Source of the DNA: NORP110 sp051251595
GTDB taxonomy: Bacteria > Pseudomonadota > Alphaproteobacteria > Rhodobacterales > Rhodobacteraceae
Assembly (NCBI GenBank): GCA_051251595.1
Contig: JBPOFA010000012.1
Span: 1 to 64,000 of the forward strand
Reading direction: 5' to 3'
DNA: 64,000 nt
The position numbers and the translations under genes are program-made. Below, in pieces: positions 1 to 8,129 of this stretch (position 1 is the first letter of the stretch; every line of letters begins with the position of its first letter). The notes beneath the pieces are model-generated. The model was not told the origin of the DNA, made no database searches, and saw only the letters and a program-made list of their open reading frames with translations.

Positions 1-338
1 TGCCGCCGTTTCGGTAAGGGAGTGTTTAGTGTTCCACATCAACGACCGCAAGCAGTTTTTTCGTAAAAATGTCATTTTTTCGAATTTTACTTTTTTGGCC
101 CTAAAAACCGTAACTTAGCGCAATAATCAGTTCTGATTGATCCCATTTTCGGCAACAAGATTAACTGCTGCTTTTAGGTGAACACTAGATTTTGTGGCTT
201 ACCCACAGACTCGCCATAGTTACCCACAGACTCACACCCGGTTTTACGCAGGACTCATCCGGATTGGACGATTCCGATGGATTTGAGTCTGACTGTTTCA
301 CGGTTTCACAGGCTACCTGGCGAATATCTGTTCACAGA
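1..338. other. Non-coding left edge, AT-rich tract
   Basis: I see no convincing gene here. Positions 50-115 are clearly AT-rich with runs of T and A. The stretch 190-338 holds short repeats (see 199-233) and a tandem GTTTCAC pair at about 295-310. The short open frames crossing it look like chance frames: no good ribosome site and no recognisable protein. The leftward neighbour gene is outside the window, so this could be a promoter region, or an origin-like region, for something upstream. Confidence 0.5.
199..233 (+). repeat. Two direct repeats resembling DnaA boxes
   Basis: The 14-base word TTACCCACAGACTC occurs at 199-212 and again, identical, at 220-233, so the copies start 21 bp apart, close to two helical turns. 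TTACCCACA differs from the consensus DnaA box TTATCCACA at one base. An AT-rich tract lies just upstream. This is suggestive of a DnaA- or regulator-binding site; no functional evidence can be read from the sequence. Confidence 0.45.
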
Positions 339-1046
339 TCAGCTCAGCAACCATCCACCATCGACATCCACTGTCGTACCGGTCACGAATCCATTGGTGA
401 TGACAAACATCAATCCCGCAGCGACTTCGTCTGCCGTACCTGCACGTGGGATAAGATTGGCCTTGGTCGTTTCGCGATAGAGCGCTTCTCTCTCTTCGCC
501 TGTCAAAGCCACCATAGGCGTATCGATCGATCCCGGCGAAACGACATTCACCCGGATACGCGGTGCGACTTCTTTTGCGACGGCCCGAACCAAGGCCTCT
601 ACCGCTGAGCCAACAGAAGACAAGGCGACCTGGCCGGGTTTGCAATTGCGCGCCGGCGCACCGGACACAACTGTAATAGAACCACCGTCCGTTACATGGG
701 CGGCACCATAACGGATGACATTTGCGTATCCCCAAAGCTTGTCGAAGGATGCCTTGTAACCATCTATGTCCATTTCAAGGAAAGGGCCCATGGCTCGGGT
801 GCCGCCTGTAGCTGCACTTACAAGGATGTCGAACGGCGCCAACCGCGTGAGCAAAGCATCCACCGCAGCAACATCGCGCACATCGCAAGGTTCGACCGAA
901 ACGCCATCGGGCAAGGACGTCGCCTTGGAGGGATCACGGCTGATGGCAACAACTTGCGCCCCCGCTGCGGCCAGCATTTCGACTGTGGCCAGCCCAATTC
1001 CAGATGTGCCGCCAAATACGACAGCCTTTTTACCTGACACGTCCAT
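339..1046 (-). CDS. SDR-fold protein lacking the catalytic Tyr-Lys
   Basis: This 235-residue protein has a short-chain dehydrogenase/reductase Rossmann fold: glycine motif GGTSGIG at residues 12-18, a Ser at the usual catalytic position (about S128) and the family C-terminal VDGGW. The YxxxK catalytic dyad is absent: by alignment with the usual helix, L142 and G146 stand there, and the NNAG motif is replaced by an Ala-Thr-Gly-Gly stretch near residue 80. It may bind NAD(P) without the standard chemistry, or use other residues. The start at 1046 is preferred over an upstream start because AAAGGAAA lies at good spacing before it. Substrate unknown. Confidence 0.8.
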   Translation of the reverse strand: MDVSGKKAVVFGGTSGIGLATVEMLAAAGAQVVAISRDPSKATSLPDGVSVEPCDVRDVAAVDALLTRLAPFDILVSAATGGTRAMGPFLEMDIDGYKASFDKLWGYANVIRYGAAHVTDGGSITVVSGAPARNCKPGQVALSSVGSAVEALVRAVAKEVAPRIRVNVVSPGSIDTPMVALTGEEREALYRETTKANLIPRAGTADEVAAGLMFVITNGFVTGTTVDVDGGWLLS

Positions 1047-1127
1047 TTCAGTTTCCTTTTCTAATCTGAAAACCAAACCTGTCCGCGACCGCACCGCGAG
1101 TCAAGAACGCATCAGGAAACCAAGCCC

Positions 1128-1754
1128 CTAAGCGGGTTTCTTTCCCGACCCCGTCAAAAACGTCTTTGGGGCCTTCAGCCGTGTGGCCAGCAGCAGCAGA
1201 ATGATCGCCATATAGATGAGTGGCGTTGCCTGCCATGTCTTGACCAGCATCACATAATGCATGGCCGCAAGAATGGCCGCGGGATATGTCAGCCAATGCA
1301 GACGTTTCCACTTAAGTGGTCCCATCTTGCGGATCGACCAATTGTTGGACGTGATCGAAATTGGGATCATCAGCAGGAATGAAATCATCCCAATGGTAAT
1401 ATAGGGACGTTTGATAATGTCGGCCCAGATGTCGCTGAGGATCTGCACATCCAGCACCAGCCAGACCAAGAGGTGGCAGGCGACATAAAAGAACACCATC
1501 AGCCCCAAGGCGCGGCGGTATTTGATGAGGCTGATCTTTGTCAGATTGCGCAGCGGGGTGATTGCAAGGACGACGATAAACAGTTTCAGGCCGAACAACC
1601 CCAGCTCATGCTCTAGGGCGCGAATAGGTTCTGGGCCCAACCCCCCGGTCAAACCAAGATACAAAAACCAAAACGCAGGGATTGGCCCAAGTATATAGAC
1701 AGGCCAGGCGGGAACCCGGCGCAGCCATCCATTTATCGTTTGAGCAACAGACAT
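1128..1754 (-). CDS. msrQ: MsrQ, haem-binding membrane subunit of MsrPQ
   Basis: MsrQ passes electrons from the respiratory chain to the periplasmic molybdoenzyme MsrP, which repairs oxidised methionine in envelope proteins. The 208-residue product has about six hydrophobic segments and the ferric-reductase-like fold, with histidines in membrane helices suited to haem ligation (for example in ACHLLVWL and AAMHYVML). The ATG at 1754 gives the family's usual length; AGGGA lies upstream. It is the last gene of a tight three-gene set with the zinc-ribbon gene and msrP on the same strand. Confidence 0.92.
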   Translation of the reverse strand: MSVAQTINGWLRRVPAWPVYILGPIPAFWFLYLGLTGGLGPEPIRALEHELGLFGLKLFIVVLAITPLRNLTKISLIKYRRALGLMVFFYVACHLLVWLVLDVQILSDIWADIIKRPYITIGMISFLLMIPISITSNNWSIRKMGPLKWKRLHWLTYPAAILAAMHYVMLVKTWQATPLIYMAIILLLLATRLKAPKTFLTGSGKKPA

Positions 1755-1764
1755 ATCATCATCC

Positions 1765-1977
1765 CTAGGCGTTACAGTTTTTTCCGGATTGAACAGGTGG
1801 GCATGGCAGCGTTCCATAGGAACAATAGACACAACAATCACCGGCGAGCGGTGTCAGCACTTCCGCACATTGCGTGCATTCGTAGAACCACTGACAGGAC
1901 TCGGTTGGCATCTGCTCTGCCGTTGAGAACCCGCATTTGGGGCAGGTAATCGTAGATTGGAGCTGTGTCCCCGCCAT
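1765..1977 (-). CDS. GDCCVxC small zinc-ribbon-like protein
   Basis: This 70-residue Cys-rich protein has a CPKCG pair near residue 13, an ECTQCAE pair near residue 34, and the signature GDCCVYCSYG around residues 46-55. This places it in the GDCCVxC family, some members of which are annotated as selenoproteins; here every position is a normal Cys codon. It starts 3 nt after the msrP stop and ends 10 nt before the msrQ start, so it is very likely co-transcribed with both. Function is unknown; metal binding is inferred from the cysteine pairs. Confidence 0.85.
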   Translation of the reverse strand: MAGTQLQSTITCPKCGFSTAEQMPTESCQWFYECTQCAEVLTPLAGDCCVYCSYGTLPCPPVQSGKNCNA

Positions 1978-1980
1978 GAC

Positions 1981-2910
1981 TTAATAATTCTTGGCCAAGT
2001 CCATGCCGTCATAAAGCCCGGCGACCTGTTCACCGTAGCCATTGAATTTCAGCGTTGGCTGTTTCTTTGCAAACAATCCGCCACCAACCCGGCGTTCTGT
2101 CGCCTGAGACCAGCGCGGATGATCGACCTCTGGGTTCACGTTGCTGTAGAAACCGTATTCGCTTGGCTGCAGCATGTTCCATGTGGTCTTTGGCATTTTA
2201 TCTACCAAAGAAATCCGAACGATCGACTTGATTGACTTAAAGCCGTATTTCCACGGCACGATCAGCCGGATCGGTGCGCCATTTTGATTTGGCATCTCTT
2301 CGCCATAAAGCCCGGTCGCCAAAATGGTCAAAGGGTTCATGGCCTCATCCAACCGCAGACCTTCGCGGTAGGGCCACTCGATCGAACCGCCACGCTGGCC
2401 GGGCATTTCTTCGGGGCGCACAAGGGTTTCAAAGGCGACATATTTGGCTTTGGATTTCACGCCGACACGATCCAGGATCGTGGACAATTCAAATCCGATC
2501 CATGGCACGATCATCGACCACGCCTCTACACATCTGAAACGGTAGATGCGTTCTTCTAATGTGACGCCCGACATGAGATCAGCCAGGTCGTAAGTGCCGG
2601 GCTTGTCCACCAAGCCGTCAATCTTGACCGACCATGGATCCGTTGTCAGTTGGCCCGCATTTTTGGAAGGGTCGGATTTTCCGTACCCGAATTCATAGAA
2701 GTTATTGTAGGTCGTGATATCTTCCAAAGAGTTCGGTTCGTCTTTGGTAGAGTACACGCTGGCGACCGCATCAATGGACGCCATTGCGGGGGCCGCAATA
2801 CTGCCGACCGCCATCGCGCTGGCACCCGCTAGCAATTGGCGGCGATTCAAAAAATCAGCTTTGGGCGTGACATCTGACCAGTTCAGATCGTTTTTCCAGC
2901 GGGCAACCAT
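1981..2910 (-). CDS. msrP: MsrP, periplasmic methionine sulfoxide reductase
   Basis: MsrP is the molybdopterin catalytic subunit that reduces protein methionine sulfoxide in the periplasm. The 309-residue protein has a twin-arginine signal (NRRQLL at residues 22-27, followed by a hydrophobic Ala-rich stretch) and the molybdenum-ligating Cys in YRFRCVEAW, about residue 127. The start at 2910 is supported by AGGAGA about 7 nt upstream and by the family N-terminus; the frame is open further upstream but without support. The partner msrQ lies downstream, separated only by the GDCCVxC gene. Confidence 0.95.
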   Translation of the reverse strand: MVARWKNDLNWSDVTPKADFLNRRQLLAGASAMAVGSIAAPAMASIDAVASVYSTKDEPNSLEDITTYNNFYEFGYGKSDPSKNAGQLTTDPWSVKIDGLVDKPGTYDLADLMSGVTLEERIYRFRCVEAWSMIVPWIGFELSTILDRVGVKSKAKYVAFETLVRPEEMPGQRGGSIEWPYREGLRLDEAMNPLTILATGLYGEEMPNQNGAPIRLIVPWKYGFKSIKSIVRISLVDKMPKTTWNMLQPSEYGFYSNVNPEVDHPRWSQATERRVGGGLFAKKQPTLKFNGYGEQVAGLYDGMDLAKNY

Positions 2911-3058
2911 TTCATTTCTCCTTAGACCTTTTGTTGTACTTGATCTAAGTGCGCCCCAATTCAAAGCCAAACCAACTCATCTCACAAAGTTGTTGAGAAT
3001 TGAAATGTTTGCGACCGGCCTGCGCCGCTGGTCCATCCAGCGAATGGGAAAACTACGG

Positions 3059-3090
3059 AAAAGGGCCACCATTTCTGGCGGCCCTTTCTT
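3059..3090 (-). terminator. Inverted repeat after clpB
   Basis: A 12-base arm at 3059-3070 pairs with 3077-3088 (one mismatch) around a 6-base loop. It lies 26 bp beyond the clpB stop. On the clpB strand the hairpin ends in a short CCCTTTT run, so it is a plausible but weak terminator; on the other strand it is followed by TTCTTT. Confidence 0.55.
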
Positions 3091-3115
3091 TGGTTAGGGT
3101 TTGATGGACACTTGA

Positions 3116-5731
3116 TTAGTGCACCGTAGCTTCATCAGGTTTAGGCCTGTTGCTGGCAGAGATACGGTCGCCAACAATCAAACCATCCGCACCTGTGGTC
3201 ACCTTGATCAGATCACCGTCGACAACGTCACCCGCCAACAACATCTCTGCCAGTTGGTCCTGCAGGCTTCGCTGAATGACACGTTTAAGCGGCCGTGCCC
3301 CGAATACAGGGTCGTAGCCCTCATCCGCCAACCATGTTCTGGCACCTTCATCCAGTTCCAGATCAATGTTGCGCGCGGCCAGACGTTTGGTCAGCGCAGC
3401 AAGCTGGATCGTAACGATGCCATCCATATCGGCCCGGGACAGACGGTCAAAGATGATCGTCTCATCCAGACGGTTCAGGAATTCAGGGCGGAAATGCGCC
3501 CGCACGGCATCCATCACATCCCGCTTGGCGTCAGACGCATCCGATCCATCAGGAAGCTGCGACAAAGACTGTGCCCCCAAGTTTGACGTCAGGATGATCA
3601 GCGTCTGCTTAAAGTCCACAGTCCGCCCCTGCCCGTCCGTCAGAACACCGTCGTCCAAGACCTGAAGCAGCACGTTGAACACGTCAGGGTGCGCTTTTTC
3701 GACCTCATCAAACAGAACAACCTGATAAGGTTTGCGCCGAACAGCTTCGGTCAGCACACCACCTTCGTCGTAGCCAACATATCCCGGAGGCGCACCGATC
3801 AAACGGGATACGGCGTGCTTTTCCATGAATTCGGACATGTCGATCCGGACCATGGCGCTGTCATCATCGAACAGATATTCGGCCAAAGCCTTGGTCAGCT
3901 CTGTTTTCCCGACACCGGTCGGCCCAAGAAACAGGAAGGATCCAAGCGGGCGGCCTTCATCGTTCAGCCCGGCGCGTGCGCGACGAACCGCGTTGGACAC
4001 GGCTGTTACAGCAGCGTTCTGCCCGATGACGCGGTGACCCAGCTCTTCTTCCATGCGCAACAGCTTGTCACGTTCCCCTTCCAGCATCTTAGATGTCGGA
4101 ATACCGGTCCAGCGTTCCACAACCTGCGCGATCTGTTCCGGACGCACCGCTTCGGCCACCATTTTGGCGTCTTCCAGTTCTTCAGTCTCGGCCAGCTTGG
4201 CTTCCAGTTCAGGGATCACGCCATAGGACAATTCACCGGCCTTCGCCAAATCACCAAGACGTTTGGCATGGTCCAGATCATTGCGAGCCTGATCAAGTTG
4301 TTCCTTGAGGTTCCGCGCGCCTTCCAGCTTATCCCGTTCGCCTTGCCATTGGGCGGTCATTTCAGATGACCGTTCCTGCAAATCGGACAATTCCTTTTCC
4401 AGTTTCGCCAGGCGATCCTTGGACGCGGTATCATCCTCTTGCTTGAGGGCTTCTGCTTCGATCTGCTTTTGCATGATGTCGCGGTCCAGCGCGTCCAGCT
4501 CTTCTGGTTTGCTGTCCACTTCCATGCGCAAACGGCTGGCGGCCTCATCCATCAGGTCAATCGCTTTGTCCGGCAGAAACCGGTCCGTGATATAACGGTG
4601 GCTAAGCGTGGCCGCTGACACCAAGGCACTGTCGCTGATCCGCACGCCGTGGTGCAGTTCATACTTTTCCTTGATGCCCCGCAGGATAGAGATCGTATCC
4701 TCAACCGTTGGTTCATCCACCATTACGGGTTGGAATCGCCGCGCAAGGGCTGCGTCCTTTTCAACATGCTTGCGGTACTCATCCAAAGTCGTTGCACCGA
4801 CACAGTGCAATTCCCCCCGCGCAAGCGCTGGCTTTAACAGGTTAGAGGCATCCATCGCCCCGTCTGATTTACCGGCGCCGACCAACGTGTGCATTTCGTC
4901 GATGAACAAAATGATTTCGCCCGCGGCCTCTATGACCTCGGCCAGAACAGCCTTAAGCCGTTCTTCGAATTCACCCCGATATTTCGCGCCCGCAATCAAA
5001 GACCCCATATCCAAAGACATGAGCTTTTTGTTGCGCAGGCTTTCCGGGACGTCGCCATCAACGATCCGCAACGCCAAGCCCTCTGCGATGGCGGTTTTAC
5101 CGACACCGGGCTCACCGATCAGAACGGGGTTGTTTTTGGTACGGCGGCTAAGAACCTGCATCGTGCGGCGAATTTCTTCGTCACGCCCGATGATGGGGTC
5201 GATCTTACCCTCTTCTGCAGCCTCGGTCAGATCGCGCGCATATTTCTTGAGCGCGTCGTAACCTTCCTCGGCACTGGCCGAGTCTGCCGTGCGGCCCTTG
5301 CGGATGTCATTAATCGCAGCATTCAAGTTCTGAGCTGTTACAGCACCAGAATCCAGCGCATCCTTGGCTTTGGATTTAACCATGCAAAGCGCCGTCAGAA
5401 TCCGTTCAACGGGAACAAAACTGTCGCCCGCTTTGGTCGCCAGCTTTTCCGCCTCATCCAGAACCTTTGCTGTTTGCTGGTCCATATAAGTCTGTCCGGC
5501 ATCGCCAGACACTTTTGGCATTTTTGACAAAGCCACATCCACGGCTTCGACCACGCGCAATGGCTCTCCGCCTGCGCGTTTGATCAGGTTGCTTGCCAAT
5601 CCCTGATCGTCGTCCAGTAGTGCTTTTAGTAGGTGTTCCGGGGCCAGCCTTTGGTGGCTTTCCCGCATTGCAATCGTCTGTGCAGCTTGAATAAAACCGC
5701 GCGACCGCTCCGTGAACTTTTCAATGTTCAT
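3116..5731 (-). CDS. clpB: ClpB disaggregase chaperone
   Basis: ClpB is the Hsp104-type AAA+ hexamer that, with DnaK, pulls proteins out of heat-induced aggregates. The 871-residue product carries the N-terminal Clp repeat domain, a first Walker A (GEPGVGKT, near residue 205), the long coiled-coil middle domain (about 400-530), a second Walker A (GPTGVGKT, near 607) and the C-terminal domain. Two ATGs lie at 5737 and 5731. The AAGGAG is only 1 nt from the first and 7 nt from the second, so 5731 is the likely start. It stands alone, with a heat-shock-like promoter upstream. Confidence 0.97.
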   Translation of the reverse strand: MNIEKFTERSRGFIQAAQTIAMRESHQRLAPEHLLKALLDDDQGLASNLIKRAGGEPLRVVEAVDVALSKMPKVSGDAGQTYMDQQTAKVLDEAEKLATKAGDSFVPVERILTALCMVKSKAKDALDSGAVTAQNLNAAINDIRKGRTADSASAEEGYDALKKYARDLTEAAEEGKIDPIIGRDEEIRRTMQVLSRRTKNNPVLIGEPGVGKTAIAEGLALRIVDGDVPESLRNKKLMSLDMGSLIAGAKYRGEFEERLKAVLAEVIEAAGEIILFIDEMHTLVGAGKSDGAMDASNLLKPALARGELHCVGATTLDEYRKHVEKDAALARRFQPVMVDEPTVEDTISILRGIKEKYELHHGVRISDSALVSAATLSHRYITDRFLPDKAIDLMDEAASRLRMEVDSKPEELDALDRDIMQKQIEAEALKQEDDTASKDRLAKLEKELSDLQERSSEMTAQWQGERDKLEGARNLKEQLDQARNDLDHAKRLGDLAKAGELSYGVIPELEAKLAETEELEDAKMVAEAVRPEQIAQVVERWTGIPTSKMLEGERDKLLRMEEELGHRVIGQNAAVTAVSNAVRRARAGLNDEGRPLGSFLFLGPTGVGKTELTKALAEYLFDDDSAMVRIDMSEFMEKHAVSRLIGAPPGYVGYDEGGVLTEAVRRKPYQVVLFDEVEKAHPDVFNVLLQVLDDGVLTDGQGRTVDFKQTLIILTSNLGAQSLSQLPDGSDASDAKRDVMDAVRAHFRPEFLNRLDETIIFDRLSRADMDGIVTIQLAALTKRLAARNIDLELDEGARTWLADEGYDPVFGARPLKRVIQRSLQDQLAEMLLAGDVVDGDLIKVTTGADGLIVGDRISASNRPKPDEATVH

Positions 5732-5810
5732 GGCCATTCTCCTTTTTAAAGCGCCCGTTCATTAGAATGCCCAGTCTTTCCGGCACATCCCTTATTGGGC
5801 CTCGGTAAAT

Positions 5811-5839
5811 ATTTTGGGTGCAGAGCGGTGTTTTTCAAG
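5811..5839 (-). promoter_or_regulatory. RpoH-type heat-shock promoter for clpB
   Basis: On the minus strand CTTGAA (5839-5834) is separated by 15 bp from CCCAAAAT (5818-5811). This is close to the sigma-32 pattern CTTGAA - 13-17 bp - CCCCATnT. It would start transcription about 70 nt upstream of clpB, a classical sigma-32 target. The call rests on pattern and context only. Confidence 0.6.
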
Positions 5840-6023
5840 AGGCGACGGCGCGATATTCAACCGTTTTCGGTGCTGCTGGTCTCGATTACATCTGCGCGGT
5901 TTGTTCCGCATTCATCCCGCCATATAACGAAGGCAACAGATGTGTCTTGGCCAAATCCTTTCCTGCGGCACTTGTCCATTCGCCCCGGCAATCTTAAGAA
6001 CAGGCAACCCGAAAGGACATTCT

Positions 6024-6749
6024 ATGACCACTGAAAAACTGATCGTCGCCCTTGATGTTCCAAACGCACTAGAAGGGCTTGCCCTTGCGCAGAAAATTGG
6101 CGAGGCTGCCAGTTTTTACAAAATTGGTCTAGGCATGCTGACCGGCGGTGGTCTGGCGTTGGCAAATGAGCTGAAAGACGAGCACGGGAAACGCATTTTC
6201 CTGGACATGAAGCTGTTCGATATCGGGGCAACCGTCGAAAAAGCCGTGCGCGGGTTGGCGCAGTTCAATCATGACTTTCTTACCGTCCATGGCGACCCGC
6301 ATGTGGTGCGCGCCGCAAAAGAGGGGGCTGGCGGCAGTGATCTGAAAATTCTGGCCGTAACGATCCTGACTTCGCTTGACCGACAGGATCTGGACGATTG
6401 CCTGATCAAAAAAGGCGACATTCCGAATTTAGTCGTCGAACGTGCCGCCCGGGCTTTAGAAGCAGGGGCCGATGGTGTGATCGCTTCCCCGCAAGAGGCC
6501 GCGATGATCCGCGCCCTTCCCGAAGCCTCTGGCAAATTGATTGTCACACCCGGCGTTCGGCCCCGCGGCGCGGACCTTGGCGATCAAAAAAGGATTGCAA
6601 CGCCTGCGCAAGCGATTGCGGATGGCGTTGATCATATCGTCGTGGGGCGTCCCGTTTGGCAATCGCCCGACCCGCGCGGTGCAGCGCAGGCGATTCAGGC
6701 GGAAATTCAAACGGCCTGGCAAACCAATTACAGTTTCAAGGCAGACTAG
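6024..6749 (+). CDS. pyrF: Orotidine 5'-phosphate decarboxylase
   Basis: PyrF makes UMP from OMP, the last step of pyrimidine synthesis. The 241-residue protein has the catalytic signature FLDMKLFDIG near residues 56-65 and the C-terminal phosphate-binding IVVGRPVWQS. The ATG at 6024 has AAGGA 7 nt upstream and gives the normal family length; in-frame sequence upstream is not conserved-looking. It is transcribed alone, divergent from clpB. A GC-rich inverted repeat at 6846-6869 lies between it and the next gene but lacks a T tract. Confidence 0.95.
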   Translation: MTTEKLIVALDVPNALEGLALAQKIGEAASFYKIGLGMLTGGGLALANELKDEHGKRIFLDMKLFDIGATVEKAVRGLAQFNHDFLTVHGDPHVVRAAKEGAGGSDLKILAVTILTSLDRQDLDDCLIKKGDIPNLVVERAARALEAGADGVIASPQEAAMIRALPEASGKLIVTPGVRPRGADLGDQKRIATPAQAIADGVDHIVVGRPVWQSPDPRGAAQAIQAEIQTAWQTNYSFKAD

Positions 6750-6880
6750 GCCCAAATCGATCGTTGCAGGGACACACCCTCACGGCGATTGTTTTCACCT
6801 GCATGGTCTATATCCAGCCTAGCGGCCGCAATGTGTCAACCGGCGGCACGCGACGTTTTCGCCGCGTGCATCGTCACGGC

Positions 6881-7156
6881 CTATTGGTTTTCGTTGATGT
6901 CCCGATCCCAGATCTTGACCTGACCCGTGCGAATTCCAAAAATCTTTCGCATTGCAAACCATGCCCCCAATGAAACGAGAGCCGCTACAAGCAACATGAT
7001 CGGCAAGGAAGACCCCAAAAGACCGACGGCGACCAGAATTCCGGTGATCAAGGCCCCAATTGCAAATCCCAACAGGATATAGCCCGGCGCGAGGACCTCA
7101 AGAACGCCCAGGGCAATTCCAGCAACAATCCAAACCCACCATTCCTGCCACAACAT
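6881..7156 (-). CDS. Short NfeD-like membrane protein
   Basis: This 91-residue protein has about three hydrophobic segments followed by a short polar tail. It resembles the membrane part of NfeD proteins and lacks room for the usual C-terminal OB-fold domain. Its ATG overlaps the stop of the upstream SPFH gene by one base (TAATG), so translation is probably coupled. NfeD-family proteins commonly pair with SPFH proteins such as QmcA, which fits this arrangement. The precise role is unknown. Confidence 0.8.
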   Translation of the reverse strand: MLWQEWWVWIVAGIALGVLEVLAPGYILLGFAIGALITGILVAVGLLGSSLPIMLLVAALVSLGAWFAMRKIFGIRTGQVKIWDRDINENQ

Positions 7157-8049
7157 TAGCCGCGTCCTTTCAACATTTTGAAGGCATCGCCAAAGGCATC
7201 CATGATCGAGGCCGGCACAAGAACCGTCTGGTTGCCTGCACTTTGACCAACGGCCGTCACGGCCTCTACCTGTTTCAGGGCGACTTGATATTGCGCCGCT
7301 TCCAGTCCGTTTTCAGCAATCGCCTTGGCGACGGCGCTGGTTGCATAGGCCTCCGCATCCGCCAAAATCCGGCGTGCCTTGGCTTTTTGTTCTGCGGCAT
7401 AAAGCTCTGCATCGGCGTTCAGCTCTACCGCGCGTTTTGTGCCTTCGGCCTCTGTCACCTGTGCACGTCGCGCACGTTCAGCATTCAGCTGCTGCAACAT
7501 TGCTTCTCGGGTGGCTTGATCAAGATTCACATCCAGGATTTCCGCCCGGGTCACTTCGATGCCCCAGTCGTCCACAGCATCGGCCACTTGCACTTTGATC
7601 CGCTGGATCAACGTCTGGCGGTTTGACTGAACCTCATCCAATTCCATCTCACCAATGCCAGAGCGCACGATACCGGCCACCGTTGTTGCAATCGCCGCAT
7701 CCACGTCGCGAATACGGTAAACTGTTTTTTCCGGTTCCAAGATCCGATAAAATACGCTGGTTTCAACCTGAACCAAAACGTTGTCAGAGGTGATGGCATC
7801 CTGTGTCGCCGTCGGCAATTGGCGTTCAAGAACAGAAACTTTGTGGCGCACACGATCCAGAAACGGCACGATAAAGTTGATGCCCGGCCCCAGAACAGCC
7901 CGAAGCCGACCAAACCGTTCGACCACGTATTTTTCGGATTGCGGTACGATCCGCACGCCGAGGAAAATGCAAATAATAATGAATGCAGCCAACGCCAAAT
8001 AGATAGCGTTCGCCCCAACAAATTCGGTAAGAAACTGTTCAAAATCCAC
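7156..8049 (-). CDS. qmcA: SPFH/band-7 membrane protein, QmcA-like
   Basis: This 297-residue protein is of the stomatin/prohibitin type: one N-terminal membrane segment (about residues 14-30), then the band-7 domain with VERFGRL near 44 and a long Ala/Glu/Lys-rich coiled-coil region (about 190-250). Such proteins form membrane rings or microdomains and often regulate proteases such as FtsH. The start is GTG at 8049, with AGGGG about 6 nt before it. It forms a two-gene unit with the NfeD-like gene downstream. Confidence 0.87.
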   Translation of the reverse strand: MDFEQFLTEFVGANAIYLALAAFIIICIFLGVRIVPQSEKYVVERFGRLRAVLGPGINFIVPFLDRVRHKVSVLERQLPTATQDAITSDNVLVQVETSVFYRILEPEKTVYRIRDVDAAIATTVAGIVRSGIGEMELDEVQSNRQTLIQRIKVQVADAVDDWGIEVTRAEILDVNLDQATREAMLQQLNAERARRAQVTEAEGTKRAVELNADAELYAAEQKAKARRILADAEAYATSAVAKAIAENGLEAAQYQVALKQVEAVTAVGQSAGNQTVLVPASIMDAFGDAFKMLKGRG

Positions 8050-8129
8050 GGTTAACCCCTAATGTTTGCAATCGTTCATGGTAAGTATATGGGGATAAAT
8101 GTTCTAAATAAGAAGGTTTTTAGGCCAAA

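Noticed and set aside
165..182. TTAA-type word considered as a CtrA-binding site
   Set aside because: The second half and the 7-base spacing do not fit the TTAA-N7-TTAA pattern.
1765..1977. GDCCVxC gene considered as a selenoprotein
   Set aside because: All signature positions are ordinary Cys codons; there is no in-frame TGA.
6846..6869. GC-rich inverted repeat considered as terminator for pyrF
   Set aside because: Only 7 bp of clean stem and no T tract on either strand.
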